Counted from the first letter of the stretch, positions 25,056 to 32,993 are shown. The stretch: DNA of 33,146 nt from Paracoccaceae bacterium (GCA_007121115.1 SKMI01000164.1:1-33146), one strand, 5' to 3'. Numbers and translations are program-made. The notes: generated from the sequence alone by a model not told the origin.

Positions 25056-26287
25056 AGGGCGGGCCGAGGCTCGGGGTCACGGTCGGTGAAGCGGTTATAG
25101 CTGTCCTCGGTCATGCTGACCGAGGGCTTGCGCCCCGCAAACCGCGCCGCCAGCGTCTGCGGCCCGGCGGTGATGCGGAAATAGTCGTAGTCGCCGGGCC
25201 GATCGAAGGCGCAGAGATACTGGAAATGCAGCCGGAAATAGCGACGGCGGTATTTGGCGAAAGTCTCGGGCGCCAGCGTCTGGCGGAACGCGGCCGAGAT
25301 CACCAGCGGCCAGCGCTTGCCGCTTTCGGGCGCGGCCCCCGAGCAACTGACCGGGTCGCACAGCGCATAGGTGCAGCCGTCGCCGGGCGCGGTCACGTCC
25401 AGCCAGAAAAGCTCGGGCCGCTGGGACAGGTAATGCAGATCGGCGCGCAGGCGCGTTGCCTCGGGCAGGTAGGATTGCATCGGCACCGCATGGCCGAGCG
25501 ACAGGAAGGACAGCGCCGCCCCTTTCTGCGCCGCGCCCTGCCGGATCGCATCGGCCAGCACCGACACGCCCAGGTGCACGCCCGAGGAATGGCCGACCAC
25601 CAGCACCTCGTCCACGTCCGGATCGGCCAGCGCGGCGGCGATGTGGCGGGTGAATTCGGCCAGCCGCGCCTCCAGCTCCGGCGGGTTGCGGCCCCGGTGG
25701 CGCGCGGTGAAGCTGAAATCCAGAAGCAGGTAGTAGACGAAGAACCGCCCGTCCAGCCGCCGGAACGCGCGCAGGATCGGCGGGACCGCCGCCAGCCCAA
25801 GCAGATACGCCGCCCAGCCGGGCAGCGCGAAGGACAGCCCCCAGCCCAAAGCCACCGCCGCCGCCAGCGCCAGCGCCAGTTGGCCCAGCAGCATCACCAC
25901 CGGATACATGGCAGCGATGCCCGGCGCCGCGCGCAGCCGGAACAGCCGGAAGATCGCGCCGGTGGAGATATAGGTCCAGGCGGTGCGCAGAAGCAGCCAG
26001 TAGGTCGCCGCCACCCCGGCCTGCATCGAATCGCGCACGATATCCGCCCATTCCAGGATGCGGATCTCGGCGCGGCTGGTAGTGCCGTCCATCTCGGCCT
26101 CCACCCGCCAGCCGTAGGGGCCGTCGTCCTTGAGCGGTTTCTGCCGCAGGGAGTAGCCGGAGATCGCCGCCTGCGCGGCGCCTTCGGTGCGGTAAAGCTC
26201 GCGGTAGCGGCGTGGCGGGAACGGGTCGTAACCGGGGATGTAGAACACCCGCCGCTCGCGCACGCTCTGCCCGCTGCCATCACCCAT
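25052..26287 (-). CDS. Membrane-anchored alpha/beta-hydrolase-like protein
   Basis: 411 aa. The N-terminal soluble part begins RRVFYIPGYDPFPPRRYREL (12-31), a strand-loop like the start of an alpha/beta hydrolase (GYDP as oxyanion-type loop). Two hydrophobic segments follow (about 123-145 and 148-172), then VDEVLVVGHSSGVHLG (225-240), containing a nucleophile elbow G-H-S-S-G with S234 as likely catalytic serine. So a membrane hairpin is inserted within a hydrolase fold. Acid and histidine partners cannot be fixed by eye. ATG 26287 is chosen because the upstream frame (to 26548) is Arg/Ala/Ser-rich shadow overlapping the next gene. Its stop overlaps the P450 start, implying coupled expression; lipid or ester chemistry is a guess. 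Confidence 0.72.
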   Translation of the reverse strand: MGDGSGQSVRERRVFYIPGYDPFPPRRYRELYRTEGAAQAAISGYSLRQKPLKDDGPYGWRVEAEMDGTTSRAEIRILEWADIVRDSMQAGVAATYWLLLRTAWTYISTGAIFRLFRLRAAPGIAAMYPVVMLLGQLALALAAAVALGWGLSFALPGWAAYLLGLAAVPPILRAFRRLDGRFFVYYLLLDFSFTARHRGRNPPELEARLAEFTRHIAAALADPDVDEVLVVGHSSGVHLGVSVLADAIRQGAAQKGAALSFLSLGHAVPMQSYLPEATRLRADLHYLSQRPELFWLDVTAPGDGCTYALCDPVSCSGAAPESGKRWPLVISAAFRQTLAPETFAKYRRRYFRLHFQYLCAFDRPGDYDYFRITAGPQTLAARFAGRKPSVSMTEDSYNRFTDRDPEPRPAL

Positions 26288-26363
26288 CGCCGTCACCGGT
26301 CTGCTGTTCGTGGGCAGATTAGCGCCGAAAGCGGGCGGAAATAAGCCCCCGAAATGCCGCCCT

Positions 26364-27146
26364 TCAGGCGCTGAGCGCGCGGGCCGGGCCGCGGCGGCGG
26401 GCGCGGGCGAAGTCGCGCACGGCATCGCCGAAGGCCGCGAAGAGGGGGCGCGAGACCGGGTCCTGCGCCGCGTTCCATTCCGGGTGCCACTGCACCGAGA
26501 GCGTGAAGCCGGGTGCGTCGCGGACGAACAGCGCTTCGGGCGTGTCATCGGGCGCCCAGCCGTCGATGACGATGCGCGCGCCGGGGGTCTTGATCCCCTG
26601 CCCGTGCAGCGTGTTGGTCATCACCTCGGGCGCGCCCATCAGGCGGTGGAAGGGGCCGCCGTCCGAAAAGCGGACCTTGTGGCGCAGGGCGAATTTCTCC
26701 TCCAGCGTGCCATCGGGGGGCATCCGGTGGTTCATGCGCCCTGGCAGGTCGCGGATTTCCGGGTAGAGCGTGCCGCCCATGGCCACGTTGACCTCCTGGA
26801 ACCCGCGGCAGACGCCCATCACCGGCTGCCCTCGCTCCACGCAGGCGCGCACCAGCGGCAGCGCCACGGCATCGCGGGCGCGGTCAAAGGCACCGTGGGC
26901 GGGGGTTTCCGGCTCGCCATATTCCTCGGGGTGGACATTGGGGCGCCCGCCGGTGAGCAGGAAGCCGTCGCAGACCTCCAGGAGTTCGGCCACATCGACC
27001 AGCCGCGGGTCCGAGGGGATCACCATGGGCAGGCAGCCCGAGACCTCGGCCACGGCTTCGGAGTTCATGGACCCCCCGGCGTGGGCCGGATACTGGTCAT
27101 TTATCAGGTAACTGTTGCCGATGATCCCGACGACGGGGCGGTGCAT
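26364..27146 (-). CDS. Class I glutamine amidotransferase-like hydrolase (PuuD/peptidase C26 family)
   Basis: A 260-aa enzyme of the gamma-glutamyl-GABA hydrolase family, which frees GABA from gamma-glutamyl-GABA in putrescine breakdown in E. coli. The triad is C113 in GVCRGFQEVNVAMGG, H221 and E223 in SVQWHPEW. LLTGGRPNVHPEEYG (64-77) is the usual substrate-side motif. ATG 27146 follows AGGAGGTCGAG and a clear promoter. No other putrescine genes are near, so the substrate may differ. It lies 76 bases upstream of the hydrolase-like gene on the same strand and could be the first gene of that operon. Confidence 0.9.
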   Translation of the reverse strand: MHRPVVGIIGNSYLINDQYPAHAGGSMNSEAVAEVSGCLPMVIPSDPRLVDVAELLEVCDGFLLTGGRPNVHPEEYGEPETPAHGAFDRARDAVALPLVRACVERGQPVMGVCRGFQEVNVAMGGTLYPEIRDLPGRMNHRMPPDGTLEEKFALRHKVRFSDGGPFHRLMGAPEVMTNTLHGQGIKTPGARIVIDGWAPDDTPEALFVRDAPGFTLSVQWHPEWNAAQDPVSRPLFAAFGDAVRDFARARRRGPARALSA

Positions 27147-27171
27147 GCTCGACCTCCTGCGCTACTGGACA

Positions 27172-27200
27172 AACATACGCGCGTGCGCGCGCAGGGTCGA
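27172..27200 (-). promoter_or_regulatory. Promoter of the PuuD-like gene
   Basis: On the minus strand: TCGACC (27200-27195), 17-base spacer of alternating G and C, TATGTT (27177-27172), followed by AGGAGGT and ATG 27146. Confidence 0.5.
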
Positions 27201-27215
27201 GGGGGCAGGCCGCAC

Positions 27216-27244
27216 CGGGCACCGCATGTGACTGCCGGTGCCCG
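27216..27244. promoter_or_regulatory. Stem-loop between PuuD-like gene and guaD
   Basis: A perfect 9-bp stem, CGGGCACCG/CGGTGCCCG, with an 11-base loop, in the 206-base divergent gap. It could be an operator for a dimeric regulator or a leader hairpin. No known purine riboswitch pattern is seen. Confidence 0.4.
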
Positions 27245-27352
27245 CTTCTTGACCCTGGCAGCCACAGCCCTGCCCCGAACCGCAAAGCCGCTGGCGCAAG
27301 CCCGGGCAGACCGGCTATGCAGAGGGGAACGCGCCCCAGCCCGAGTGCCCCC

Positions 27353-28663
27353 ATGCCCGACCTGCTGCTTGGCCAGACCCTGCGCTTCACGGCGGACCCG
27401 TTCGTCGAAGGGCCAGACGCAGCCCGCCATGAAACCCACGGGGCCGTGCTGATCGACGGCGGGCGGATCATCGATACCGGCCCTGCGGAGCGTTTGCGTG
27501 CCGCGCATCCCGGTGCGCGGGTGCATGACTACGGCCGCGGGCTGATCTGCGCGGGATTCATCGACGCGCATGTGCACTACCCGCAGACGGCAATCATCGC
27601 GTCCTGGGGCAAGCGGCTGATCGACTGGCTGAACACCTACACCTTCCCCGAGGAGATGCGGTTCATTGACCCCGCCCATGCCCGCACCATCGCCGCACGG
27701 TATTTCGATCTGGCGCTGGCCCATGGCACCACCACCGCGTGCAGCTTCGCCACGATCCACCCCGCCAGCGTGGACGCCTTCTTTGCCGAGGCACAGGCGC
27801 GCGGGCTGCGGGCGCTGGCGGGCAAGACCTGCATGGACCGCAACGCGCCCGAGGGGCTGCGCGACACGGCGCAATCGGCATATGACGACAGCGCTTCGCT
27901 TCTGGCGCGCTGGCACGGGGTGGACCGGCTGTCCTATGTCATCACGCCGCGCTTCGCGCCGACCTCCAGTCCGGAACAACTCGAAGCCCTCGGCGTACTC
28001 TGGGCGGCGCACCCGGACTGCCTGATGCAGACGCACCTGAGCGAGCAGATCGAGGAAATCGCCTGGGTCCGCGACCTGTTCCCGGAGGCGCGCGATTACC
28101 TGGACGTCTACGAGTGCTTCGGTCTCCTTGGCGCGCGCGGGGTCTATGGCCACGCCATCCACCTGACCGAGCGTGAGCGCGCCCGGCTGCTTGAGGTCGG
28201 TGCCGGGCTGGCCCATTGCCCCACCTCGAACGCCTTCATCGGCTCGGGGCTCTTCGATATGGACGGGCTGCGCGCGGCAGGTCAGGTGGTGGGGCTGGCC
28301 ACCGACACCGGCGGCGGGTCCAGCTTTTCCATGCTGCGCACCATGGCCACCGCCTATGAGGTCGCGCAACTACGTGGACGCGCGCTGCACCCGGCGGAGC
28401 TGATCTGGCTGGCCACCTGCGGGTCAGCGCAAGCGCTGCATCTGCAGGATCGGATCGGCAACATCGCGCCGGGGATGGAGGCCGATATCGTGGTGCTGGA
28501 CCTCGCCGCCACCCCCGCCATCGCCCAGGCGGCGGCGCGGGCGGAAACGCTATGGGAGGCGCTGTTTCCCACCATCATGATGGGCGACGACCGCGCCATC
28601 GCGGCGGTCTGGGTGAACGGGACGCCGGTTCTGCAGGGAACGAAAACGGCCGGGGACGCGTAA
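27353..28663 (+). CDS. guaD: Guanine deaminase
   Basis: A 436-aa amidohydrolase that converts guanine to xanthine and ammonia in purine salvage and breakdown. Zinc ligands: HVH (73-75) in FIDAHVHYPQT, H228 in QTHLSE, the GHAIH segment (266-270) and D318 in ATDTGGGSSFSML, the last being typical of guanine deaminase. WLNTYTFPEE (92-101) is also family-specific. ATG 27353 is chosen over 27317 because MPDLLLGQTLRF matches the usual start. Divergent from the PuuD-like gene and convergent with the tad genes, with 43 bases between stops and no hairpin there. Confidence 0.94.
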   Translation: MPDLLLGQTLRFTADPFVEGPDAARHETHGAVLIDGGRIIDTGPAERLRAAHPGARVHDYGRGLICAGFIDAHVHYPQTAIIASWGKRLIDWLNTYTFPEEMRFIDPAHARTIAARYFDLALAHGTTTACSFATIHPASVDAFFAEAQARGLRALAGKTCMDRNAPEGLRDTAQSAYDDSASLLARWHGVDRLSYVITPRFAPTSSPEQLEALGVLWAAHPDCLMQTHLSEQIEEIAWVRDLFPEARDYLDVYECFGLLGARGVYGHAIHLTERERARLLEVGAGLAHCPTSNAFIGSGLFDMDGLRAAGQVVGLATDTGGGSSFSMLRTMATAYEVAQLRGRALHPAELIWLATCGSAQALHLQDRIGNIAPGMEADIVVLDLAATPAIAQAAARAETLWEALFPTIMMGDDRAIAAVWVNGTPVLQGTKTAGDA

Positions 28664-28706
28664 CCGCCCCCGACCTTATTCTTGCTGCATCTGTTCTGCG
28701 GCCACT

Positions 28707-30059
28707 TCAGCGCAACAGCGCCACCGGTCCCCCCGGTTCCGCTTCCCGCCCGGTGAACTCGTCTTCCAGCCCGGGCAGGCAGCCGCGCAACTGCTGGCGG
28801 CTGTTGTAGTGGATATCGCCCGCAGCCTCGGCATATATACCGCTGGTCGCGCGATTGTTCGAGTTGAAACGGATATCGCCACCGCTGACCACCAGCACGC
28901 CGCGCAGCTCGTTGTTGGAGTTGAACCTGACCCCCTCGACCGCCAGCAGGTAGCCGCCGTATTTCTCTCGGGAGCAATACTCTTCCTCGGTGCCGCCGAT
29001 GCGCACGTTGGAATTCAGCTCCAGCCGCCCCTCGGTGGCCAGGATCACGTTGTCGAGCACGACATTGGCGTCGACCGTGATGTCGCCGGCGGCAACGATT
29101 GCGATATTCTCGAAATGCCGCCCGCCCCGCAGGTGCACGTCTCCATCGACCACGAACAGCGTATCGCGCAGCAGACTCTCGTTCTGGCGGATGCGGTCGC
29201 GGTAGATCGGCCCGAAGGTCACGAACTCCGGCAGGTCCATGTCCTGCGGGCTGCCCGAGCGCAGCGCGGCGATCATGTCGGGTATCTGACCGGGCAGCGT
29301 GATGTCATATCCCATTTCACGCAAGGCCTCGTCGGCACCGGGGTTGTTGGTGTGGCGCTGGAAGTCGCCAAGGTCGGGCATGCTGACCACGGTGCCGGTT
29401 TCGAATCGGTTCTGATTGTGGATCTGCACCCCTTGCTCACCATGCAGACAGAACCCGTCGGTGTAGTTGTTCGAACTGTTGCCGATGGCACGCCCTTCCG
29501 CAAAGAACCCGCCGCCGCTGCAATTCAGGAAACGGCCCGGACCACCGAAGCCCGCAATCGCCCGGCCTGCGACATTCAGCGTGTCGACGCCAGACAGATG
29601 CATCAGGATGGTATTCACCGGATTGTTGTTCGCCTTGTCCCGGCGCGTGACCACCGAAACCGCGTTCGGCGTCACGCCATCGACGGCCGACGCGGTCTGG
29701 AAGCCATCCTCCGTATGGCTCAGCAGGGTGATATCGTCCATGTTCAGCAAACCGGCGCGGTGGTACCCGGCCACCTCGGTGATCATGTCCAGCGCGGCAT
29801 CCTCGCCGTCGCGCAGCCGGATCGCCCCGGCCCGCGCGGCCGCATCGGCCACTACCTGCGCCTCGGCCCGTGCGCTCTGCCCCTGGGCATGATCCAGCGA
29901 CAAGCCACCGACCACGGCCAGCAGGAAAATGAGATAGAGCCCGGTGAGTGACGCGTTGCCCGCGTCGTCCCGGCAGAACGCGGTCAGATGCCGCTTCGGG
30001 TCGACCCCGACAACCGTGGAGCGCAGACGGCGCAGGACTGATTTGACGCGATCTGTCAT
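28707..30059 (-). CDS. TadG-like Flp pilus assembly protein with Asn-rich beta-repeat tail
   Basis: 450 aa. A short cytoplasmic N-terminus ends in RDDAGNASLTGLYLIFLLAVVGGLSLDHA (about 30-58), the TadE/TadG-type transmembrane start. The Ala-rich helix AEAQVVADAAARAGAIRL follows. The rest should be outside the inner membrane. The C-terminal third (about 320-430) carries repeating short strands with N-S-N turns (ELNSNVRIGG, RFNSNNELRGVLV, IRFNSNNRATSGIY, IHYNSRQQLRG), like a right-handed beta-helix with an Asn ladder. TadG proteins belong to Flp/Tad pilus operons, but no tadA, tadB, rcpA or flp gene is in the window. Its ATG overlaps the stop of the upstream tadE-like gene (ATGA). Confidence 0.78.
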   Translation of the reverse strand: MTDRVKSVLRRLRSTVVGVDPKRHLTAFCRDDAGNASLTGLYLIFLLAVVGGLSLDHAQGQSARAEAQVVADAAARAGAIRLRDGEDAALDMITEVAGYHRAGLLNMDDITLLSHTEDGFQTASAVDGVTPNAVSVVTRRDKANNNPVNTILMHLSGVDTLNVAGRAIAGFGGPGRFLNCSGGGFFAEGRAIGNSSNNYTDGFCLHGEQGVQIHNQNRFETGTVVSMPDLGDFQRHTNNPGADEALREMGYDITLPGQIPDMIAALRSGSPQDMDLPEFVTFGPIYRDRIRQNESLLRDTLFVVDGDVHLRGGRHFENIAIVAAGDITVDANVVLDNVILATEGRLELNSNVRIGGTEEEYCSREKYGGYLLAVEGVRFNSNNELRGVLVVSGGDIRFNSNNRATSGIYAEAAGDIHYNSRQQLRGCLPGLEDEFTGREAEPGGPVALLR

Positions 30060-30466
30060 ATCTCGACCCCCGGTTCCACAAGCTGAACAACCTGCACTTC
30101 CATCGCCCCCACCAGCGACAGGATCATTCCGGTGCCGATCCCCTCGAACGGGCGCGACAACTGCACCACCAGGAAATCGCCCATCTGCTGGAAAGAGGCC
30201 GTGTAACCGGCCATCGACGCGGCGGCGGCTTCCGCCTCGGCAATTGTCATCTGCCCGGTGGCCACCGCGCGCGAGATTTCGCCCGCCGCGTGCCACATGG
30301 CCCCCTGTGCAAGGAAGGCCATCGAGCTGTCCACCACCAGCAGCAGAAATGCCATCTAGAGCGGCGTCCAGAGGACGAATTCGACACTGAGCCCGCCGTC
30401 TTCGCTGCGCAGCCACGCGCGGGACGCATCGGAAAGGGGATGCCTTTGTTCTACCGGGTGTCGCAT
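30056..30466 (-). pseudogene. TadE-like gene interrupted by an in-frame amber codon
   Basis: From ATG 30466 (preceded by GAGGCAGG) the frame reads 36 codons ending SEDGGLSVEFVLWTPL, then TAG (30356-30358), then continues in the same frame with MAFLLLVVDSSMAFLAQGAM to TGA at 30056. Joined, the two parts make a normal TadE: E/D-x-G-x-x-[SA]-VEF motif, one transmembrane segment and a helical periplasmic tail, 135 codons without the stop. The stop falls inside the membrane segment. ATG directly follows TAG, so a 99-aa product could arise by reinitiation, but it would lack the leader. Options: decayed gene, amber read-through, or a base error in the assembly. Confidence 0.72.
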
Positions 30467-30590
30467 CGGACCTGCCTCGCATGATTTGTTGCATTCTCGA
30501 GCGGTGGCGCTGCGACCACTCTCTTTTTATTCAATATGAGGCGAATTATGACGATCGCGCGGCGGAACCGGGGAGAGTTCGAGACACCGC

Positions 30591-30627
30591 AAAAAACCCG
30601 ACAAAGGAATCCGGTGCCGAGGCCGGG
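30591..30627 (-). terminator. Possible minus-strand terminator between cmk and tadE
   Basis: On the minus strand CCCGGC (30627-30622) can pair with GTCGGG (30602-30597; one G-T pair) around a 19-base loop, and TTTTTT (30596-30591) follows. The T-run is convincing, the stem modest. It lies about 300 bases past the cmk stop. Confidence 0.35.
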
Positions 30628-30727
30628 CATGGCGCAACATGCCGCCCGCGAGGGTCTGATGTGAACGACATGCGAAACCGTTCCGCGTGCTTGGGCTTCC
30701 GAGCGACCTCGCCACCCTGAAGCTTGT

Positions 30728-30868
30728 ATCGGACGGTGGACGCAGGCTTGCAGGTCCGATCCTGCCCGCCCATGCCGGGGTGGCGAGACGCGCGCGCGTC
30801 AGCGCGCGCCCGGCCCAACGGGACGGGGGGCGCCCCAGCGCCCCGACGACGGGCGGGAGAGCCCCGTC
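30728..30868. repeat. Hairpin group downstream of cmk
   Basis: Three inverted repeats lie in the 431-base gap (30467-30897). ATCGGAC/GTCCGAT (30728-30760) has a 19-base loop. GCGCGCGC/GCGCGCGC (30790-30809) has a GTCA loop. GACGGGG (30822-30828) pairs with CCCCGTC (30862-30868) around smaller GC repeats. No convincing coding sequence is present; an open frame at 30546-30818 on the minus strand matches nothing I recognise. Confidence 0.45.
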
Positions 30869-30897
30869 TTGACGCGTTGCGCCGCCCGGTGACGTCT

Positions 30898-31512
30898 TCA
30901 GCCGCCAGAGGACCTTTCCAACCGCTCGGCCACCACCGCCACGGCGCGCGCCACCGCCGCCTCGATGCTCAGGCCCGATGTATCCAGTTCCACCGCATCC
31001 GCCGCCGGGCGCAGCGGCGCGTCCGCGCGGCCCATGTCCCGCGCATCGCGGGCACGCACCTGGTCGAGCACCGAATCGAAGCTTTCCGGCGCCGTATCGC
31101 CGCCCGCTTCCAGCCAGCGGCGCCGGGCGCGCACTTCCGGCGCGGCGGTCACGAACAGCTTCACCGCCGCGTCAGGGCAGATCACCGTGCCGATATCGCG
31201 CCCGTCCAGCACCGCGCCGCCCGGGCGCGCCGCGAAATCGCGCTGAAACGCCACCAGCGCCCCGCGCACCTCCGGCAGCGCCGCCACGCGGCTGGCGGCC
31301 TCCCCCGCCGCCTCGGAGCGCAGATCGTCGCGCGCCAGATCGGCCTCGGTCAGCGACTGCGCCGCGGCCACCGGATCGCCGCCCTTCGCGCCCACCGCGC
31401 GATACAGAAGCCCCGTGTCCAGATGCGCAAACCCGAAACGCGCCGCTACCGCACGGGCGACCGTGCCCTTTCCCGCGGCGGCCGGACCGTCGACGGCGAC
31501 GGTAAAGGGCAT
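30898..31512 (-). CDS. cmk: Cytidylate kinase
   Basis: A 204-aa enzyme that phosphorylates CMP and dCMP to the diphosphates. P-loop GPAAAGKGT (9-17), the CMP-binding segments HLDTGLLYRAVG (30-41) and LDGRDIGTVICPDAAVKLFVTA, and the lid/C-terminal RDARDMGRADAPLRPAADAVELDTS are all present. ATG 31512 gives MPFTVAVDGPAAAGKG, the family start; ATG 31551 would overlap aroA. It lies 31 bases after aroA in the same direction, the usual aroA-cmk operon. rpsA, which normally follows, is absent. Confidence 0.95.
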   Translation of the reverse strand: MPFTVAVDGPAAAGKGTVARAVAARFGFAHLDTGLLYRAVGAKGGDPVAAAQSLTEADLARDDLRSEAAGEAASRVAALPEVRGALVAFQRDFAARPGGAVLDGRDIGTVICPDAAVKLFVTAAPEVRARRRWLEAGGDTAPESFDSVLDQVRARDARDMGRADAPLRPAADAVELDTSGLSIEAAVARAVAVVAERLERSSGG

Positions 31513-31543
31513 GTCCGCGCTTCTGTCCTGCCCGGGCACAGGA

Positions 31544-32893
31544 TCACCCATCCCGCCGGATATCGGCGCCAAGATCCCGCATCAACGCCTCGAACACCGG
31601 GAAAGAGGTGGCGATCGGCCCGGCATCATCGACCGTGACGGGGTCCCGAGCTACCAGCCCAAGGCACAGGAAACTCATGGCAATGCGGTGGTCCAGGCGA
31701 CTTTCCACCGTGGCCCCGCCCGGCACGCCATCCCCGCCGCAGCCGTGCACGGTCAGGCTGTCCCTGGTCTCCTCGACCCGCACCCCGCAGGCTTCCAGCC
31801 CGCGCGCCATGGCGTCGATCCGGTCGGATTCCTTGACCCGCAACTCCCCGATCCCGCGCATCACGGTGGTTCCTTCGGCGCTGCCGGCCAGCGCCGCCAG
31901 CACCGGATATTCGTCGATCATGCTGGCCGCGCGGTCGGGCGGCACCTCGATGCCGCGCAGCGCTCCCCCATGGCGCAGGCGCAAGTCGGCCACCGGCTCG
32001 CCGCCTTCCTCGTGCGGGTTTTCAAAGGCGATGTCGGCGCCCATGTCGCGCAAGGTCAGGTAAAGCCCGTTGCGGGTGGGGTTCTGGCTGACGCCGGGAA
32101 TGCGCACATCCGAGCCCGGCACCATCAGCGCCGCGCAGGCCGGAAACGCCGCCGAGGACGGATCGCGCGGCACCGCCACCGCTTGCGGGCGCAACTCCGG
32201 CTGTCCGGTCAGCGTGATCACCCGGCCCTCTGAGGTGTCTTCGACCGCCACTTCGGCGCCGAAGCCGCGCAGCATCCGTTCGGTGTGGTCGCGCGTTGGC
32301 TCGGGTTCGATCACCACCGTCTGCCCCGGCGCGTTCAGCCCCGCCAGCAGCACCGCCGATTTCACCTGCGCCGAAGCGACCGGCAGCGTGTAGCGCACCG
32401 GCACCGGGTCGGCCGCACCGATCACCGTCATCGGCAAACGCCCGCCGGAGCGCCCGAAGGCGCGGGCCCCGAACAGCGCCAGCGGATCGGTCACCCGCCC
32501 CATGGGCCGGGAATTCAGGCTGGCATCGCCGGTGAAGGTGGCGGTAATCGGCGTGGTCGCCATGGCACCCATGATCAGCCGCACCCCGGTGCCGGAATTA
32601 CCGCAGTCGATCACCGCCTCGGGTTCGGCAAAACCGCCAACGCCCACGCCGTGGACACTCCAGTGCCCTGGACCGTGGCGCGTGACCTCGGCCCCGAAGG
32701 CGCGCATGGCCGCGGCGGTATCCAGCACGTCCTGCCCCTCCAGGAGCCCCTCGATCCGCGTCTCACCCACCGCCAACGCACCGAAGATCAGGGCGCGGTG
32801 ACTGATGGACTTGTCCCCCGGCACCTCGGCGCTGCCGCGCAGGGGCCCGCCGCGGCGGGCGGTCATGGGGATTGCGGGGCCATGGGATGACAT
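31544..32893 (-). CDS. aroA: 3-phosphoshikimate 1-carboxyvinyltransferase (EPSP synthase, class II)
   Basis: A 449-aa shikimate-pathway enzyme that joins PEP to shikimate-3-phosphate. Class II (CP4-like) hallmarks are visible: GDKSISHR near the N-terminus, SAQVKSAVLLAGLN, RPMGRVTDPL, TRDHTERMLRGFGA, NPTRNG, MIDEYPVLA, ELRVKESDR and LDHRIAMSF. At the glycine-rich loop it reads CGNSGTGVR where CP4 has CGNAATGCR, so the residue matching CP4 Ala100 is Gly. ATG 32893 starts MSSHGPAIPM; GGAG lies 11 bases upstream, and the longer frame to 33040 runs through a predicted promoter. First gene of aroA-cmk. Confidence 0.96.
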   Translation of the reverse strand: MSSHGPAIPMTARRGGPLRGSAEVPGDKSISHRALIFGALAVGETRIEGLLEGQDVLDTAAAMRAFGAEVTRHGPGHWSVHGVGVGGFAEPEAVIDCGNSGTGVRLIMGAMATTPITATFTGDASLNSRPMGRVTDPLALFGARAFGRSGGRLPMTVIGAADPVPVRYTLPVASAQVKSAVLLAGLNAPGQTVVIEPEPTRDHTERMLRGFGAEVAVEDTSEGRVITLTGQPELRPQAVAVPRDPSSAAFPACAALMVPGSDVRIPGVSQNPTRNGLYLTLRDMGADIAFENPHEEGGEPVADLRLRHGGALRGIEVPPDRAASMIDEYPVLAALAGSAEGTTVMRGIGELRVKESDRIDAMARGLEACGVRVEETRDSLTVHGCGGDGVPGGATVESRLDHRIAMSFLCLGLVARDPVTVDDAGPIATSFPVFEALMRDLGADIRRDG

Positions 32894-32918
32894 GCTCTTG
32901 CAACTCCTTCGCTCCGGA

Positions 32919-32987
32919 CGGCGCGTCGGCCTTGAACGGTCGGCGGTAGCCGGGACACTGCGCGCGGCCTCGACCGGAGACGCGCCG
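32919..32987 (-). promoter_or_regulatory. Long-range stem in the aroA leader
   Basis: CGGCGCGTC (32919-32927) and GACGCGCCG (32979-32987) are exact 9-bp complements enclosing about 50 bases of the predicted aroA 5' untranslated region, close to the Shine-Dalgarno sequence. A leader fold is possible; no known riboswitch class is recognised. Confidence 0.35.
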
Positions 32988-32993
32988 CGCGCG

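Noticed and set aside
30728..30770. tRNA-like 3' end (GCAGGTCCGATCCTGCCCGCCCA)
   Set aside because: It resembles a T-arm, but the loop lacks TTCRA, and no matching acceptor, D or anticodon arms lie upstream. The bases are better explained by the ATCGGAC/GTCCGAT inverted repeat.
30546..30818. 90-codon minus-strand frame between cmk and tadE
   Set aside because: No ribosome site, Arg/Pro/Ser-rich composition, and it runs through inverted repeats and a terminator-like T-run.
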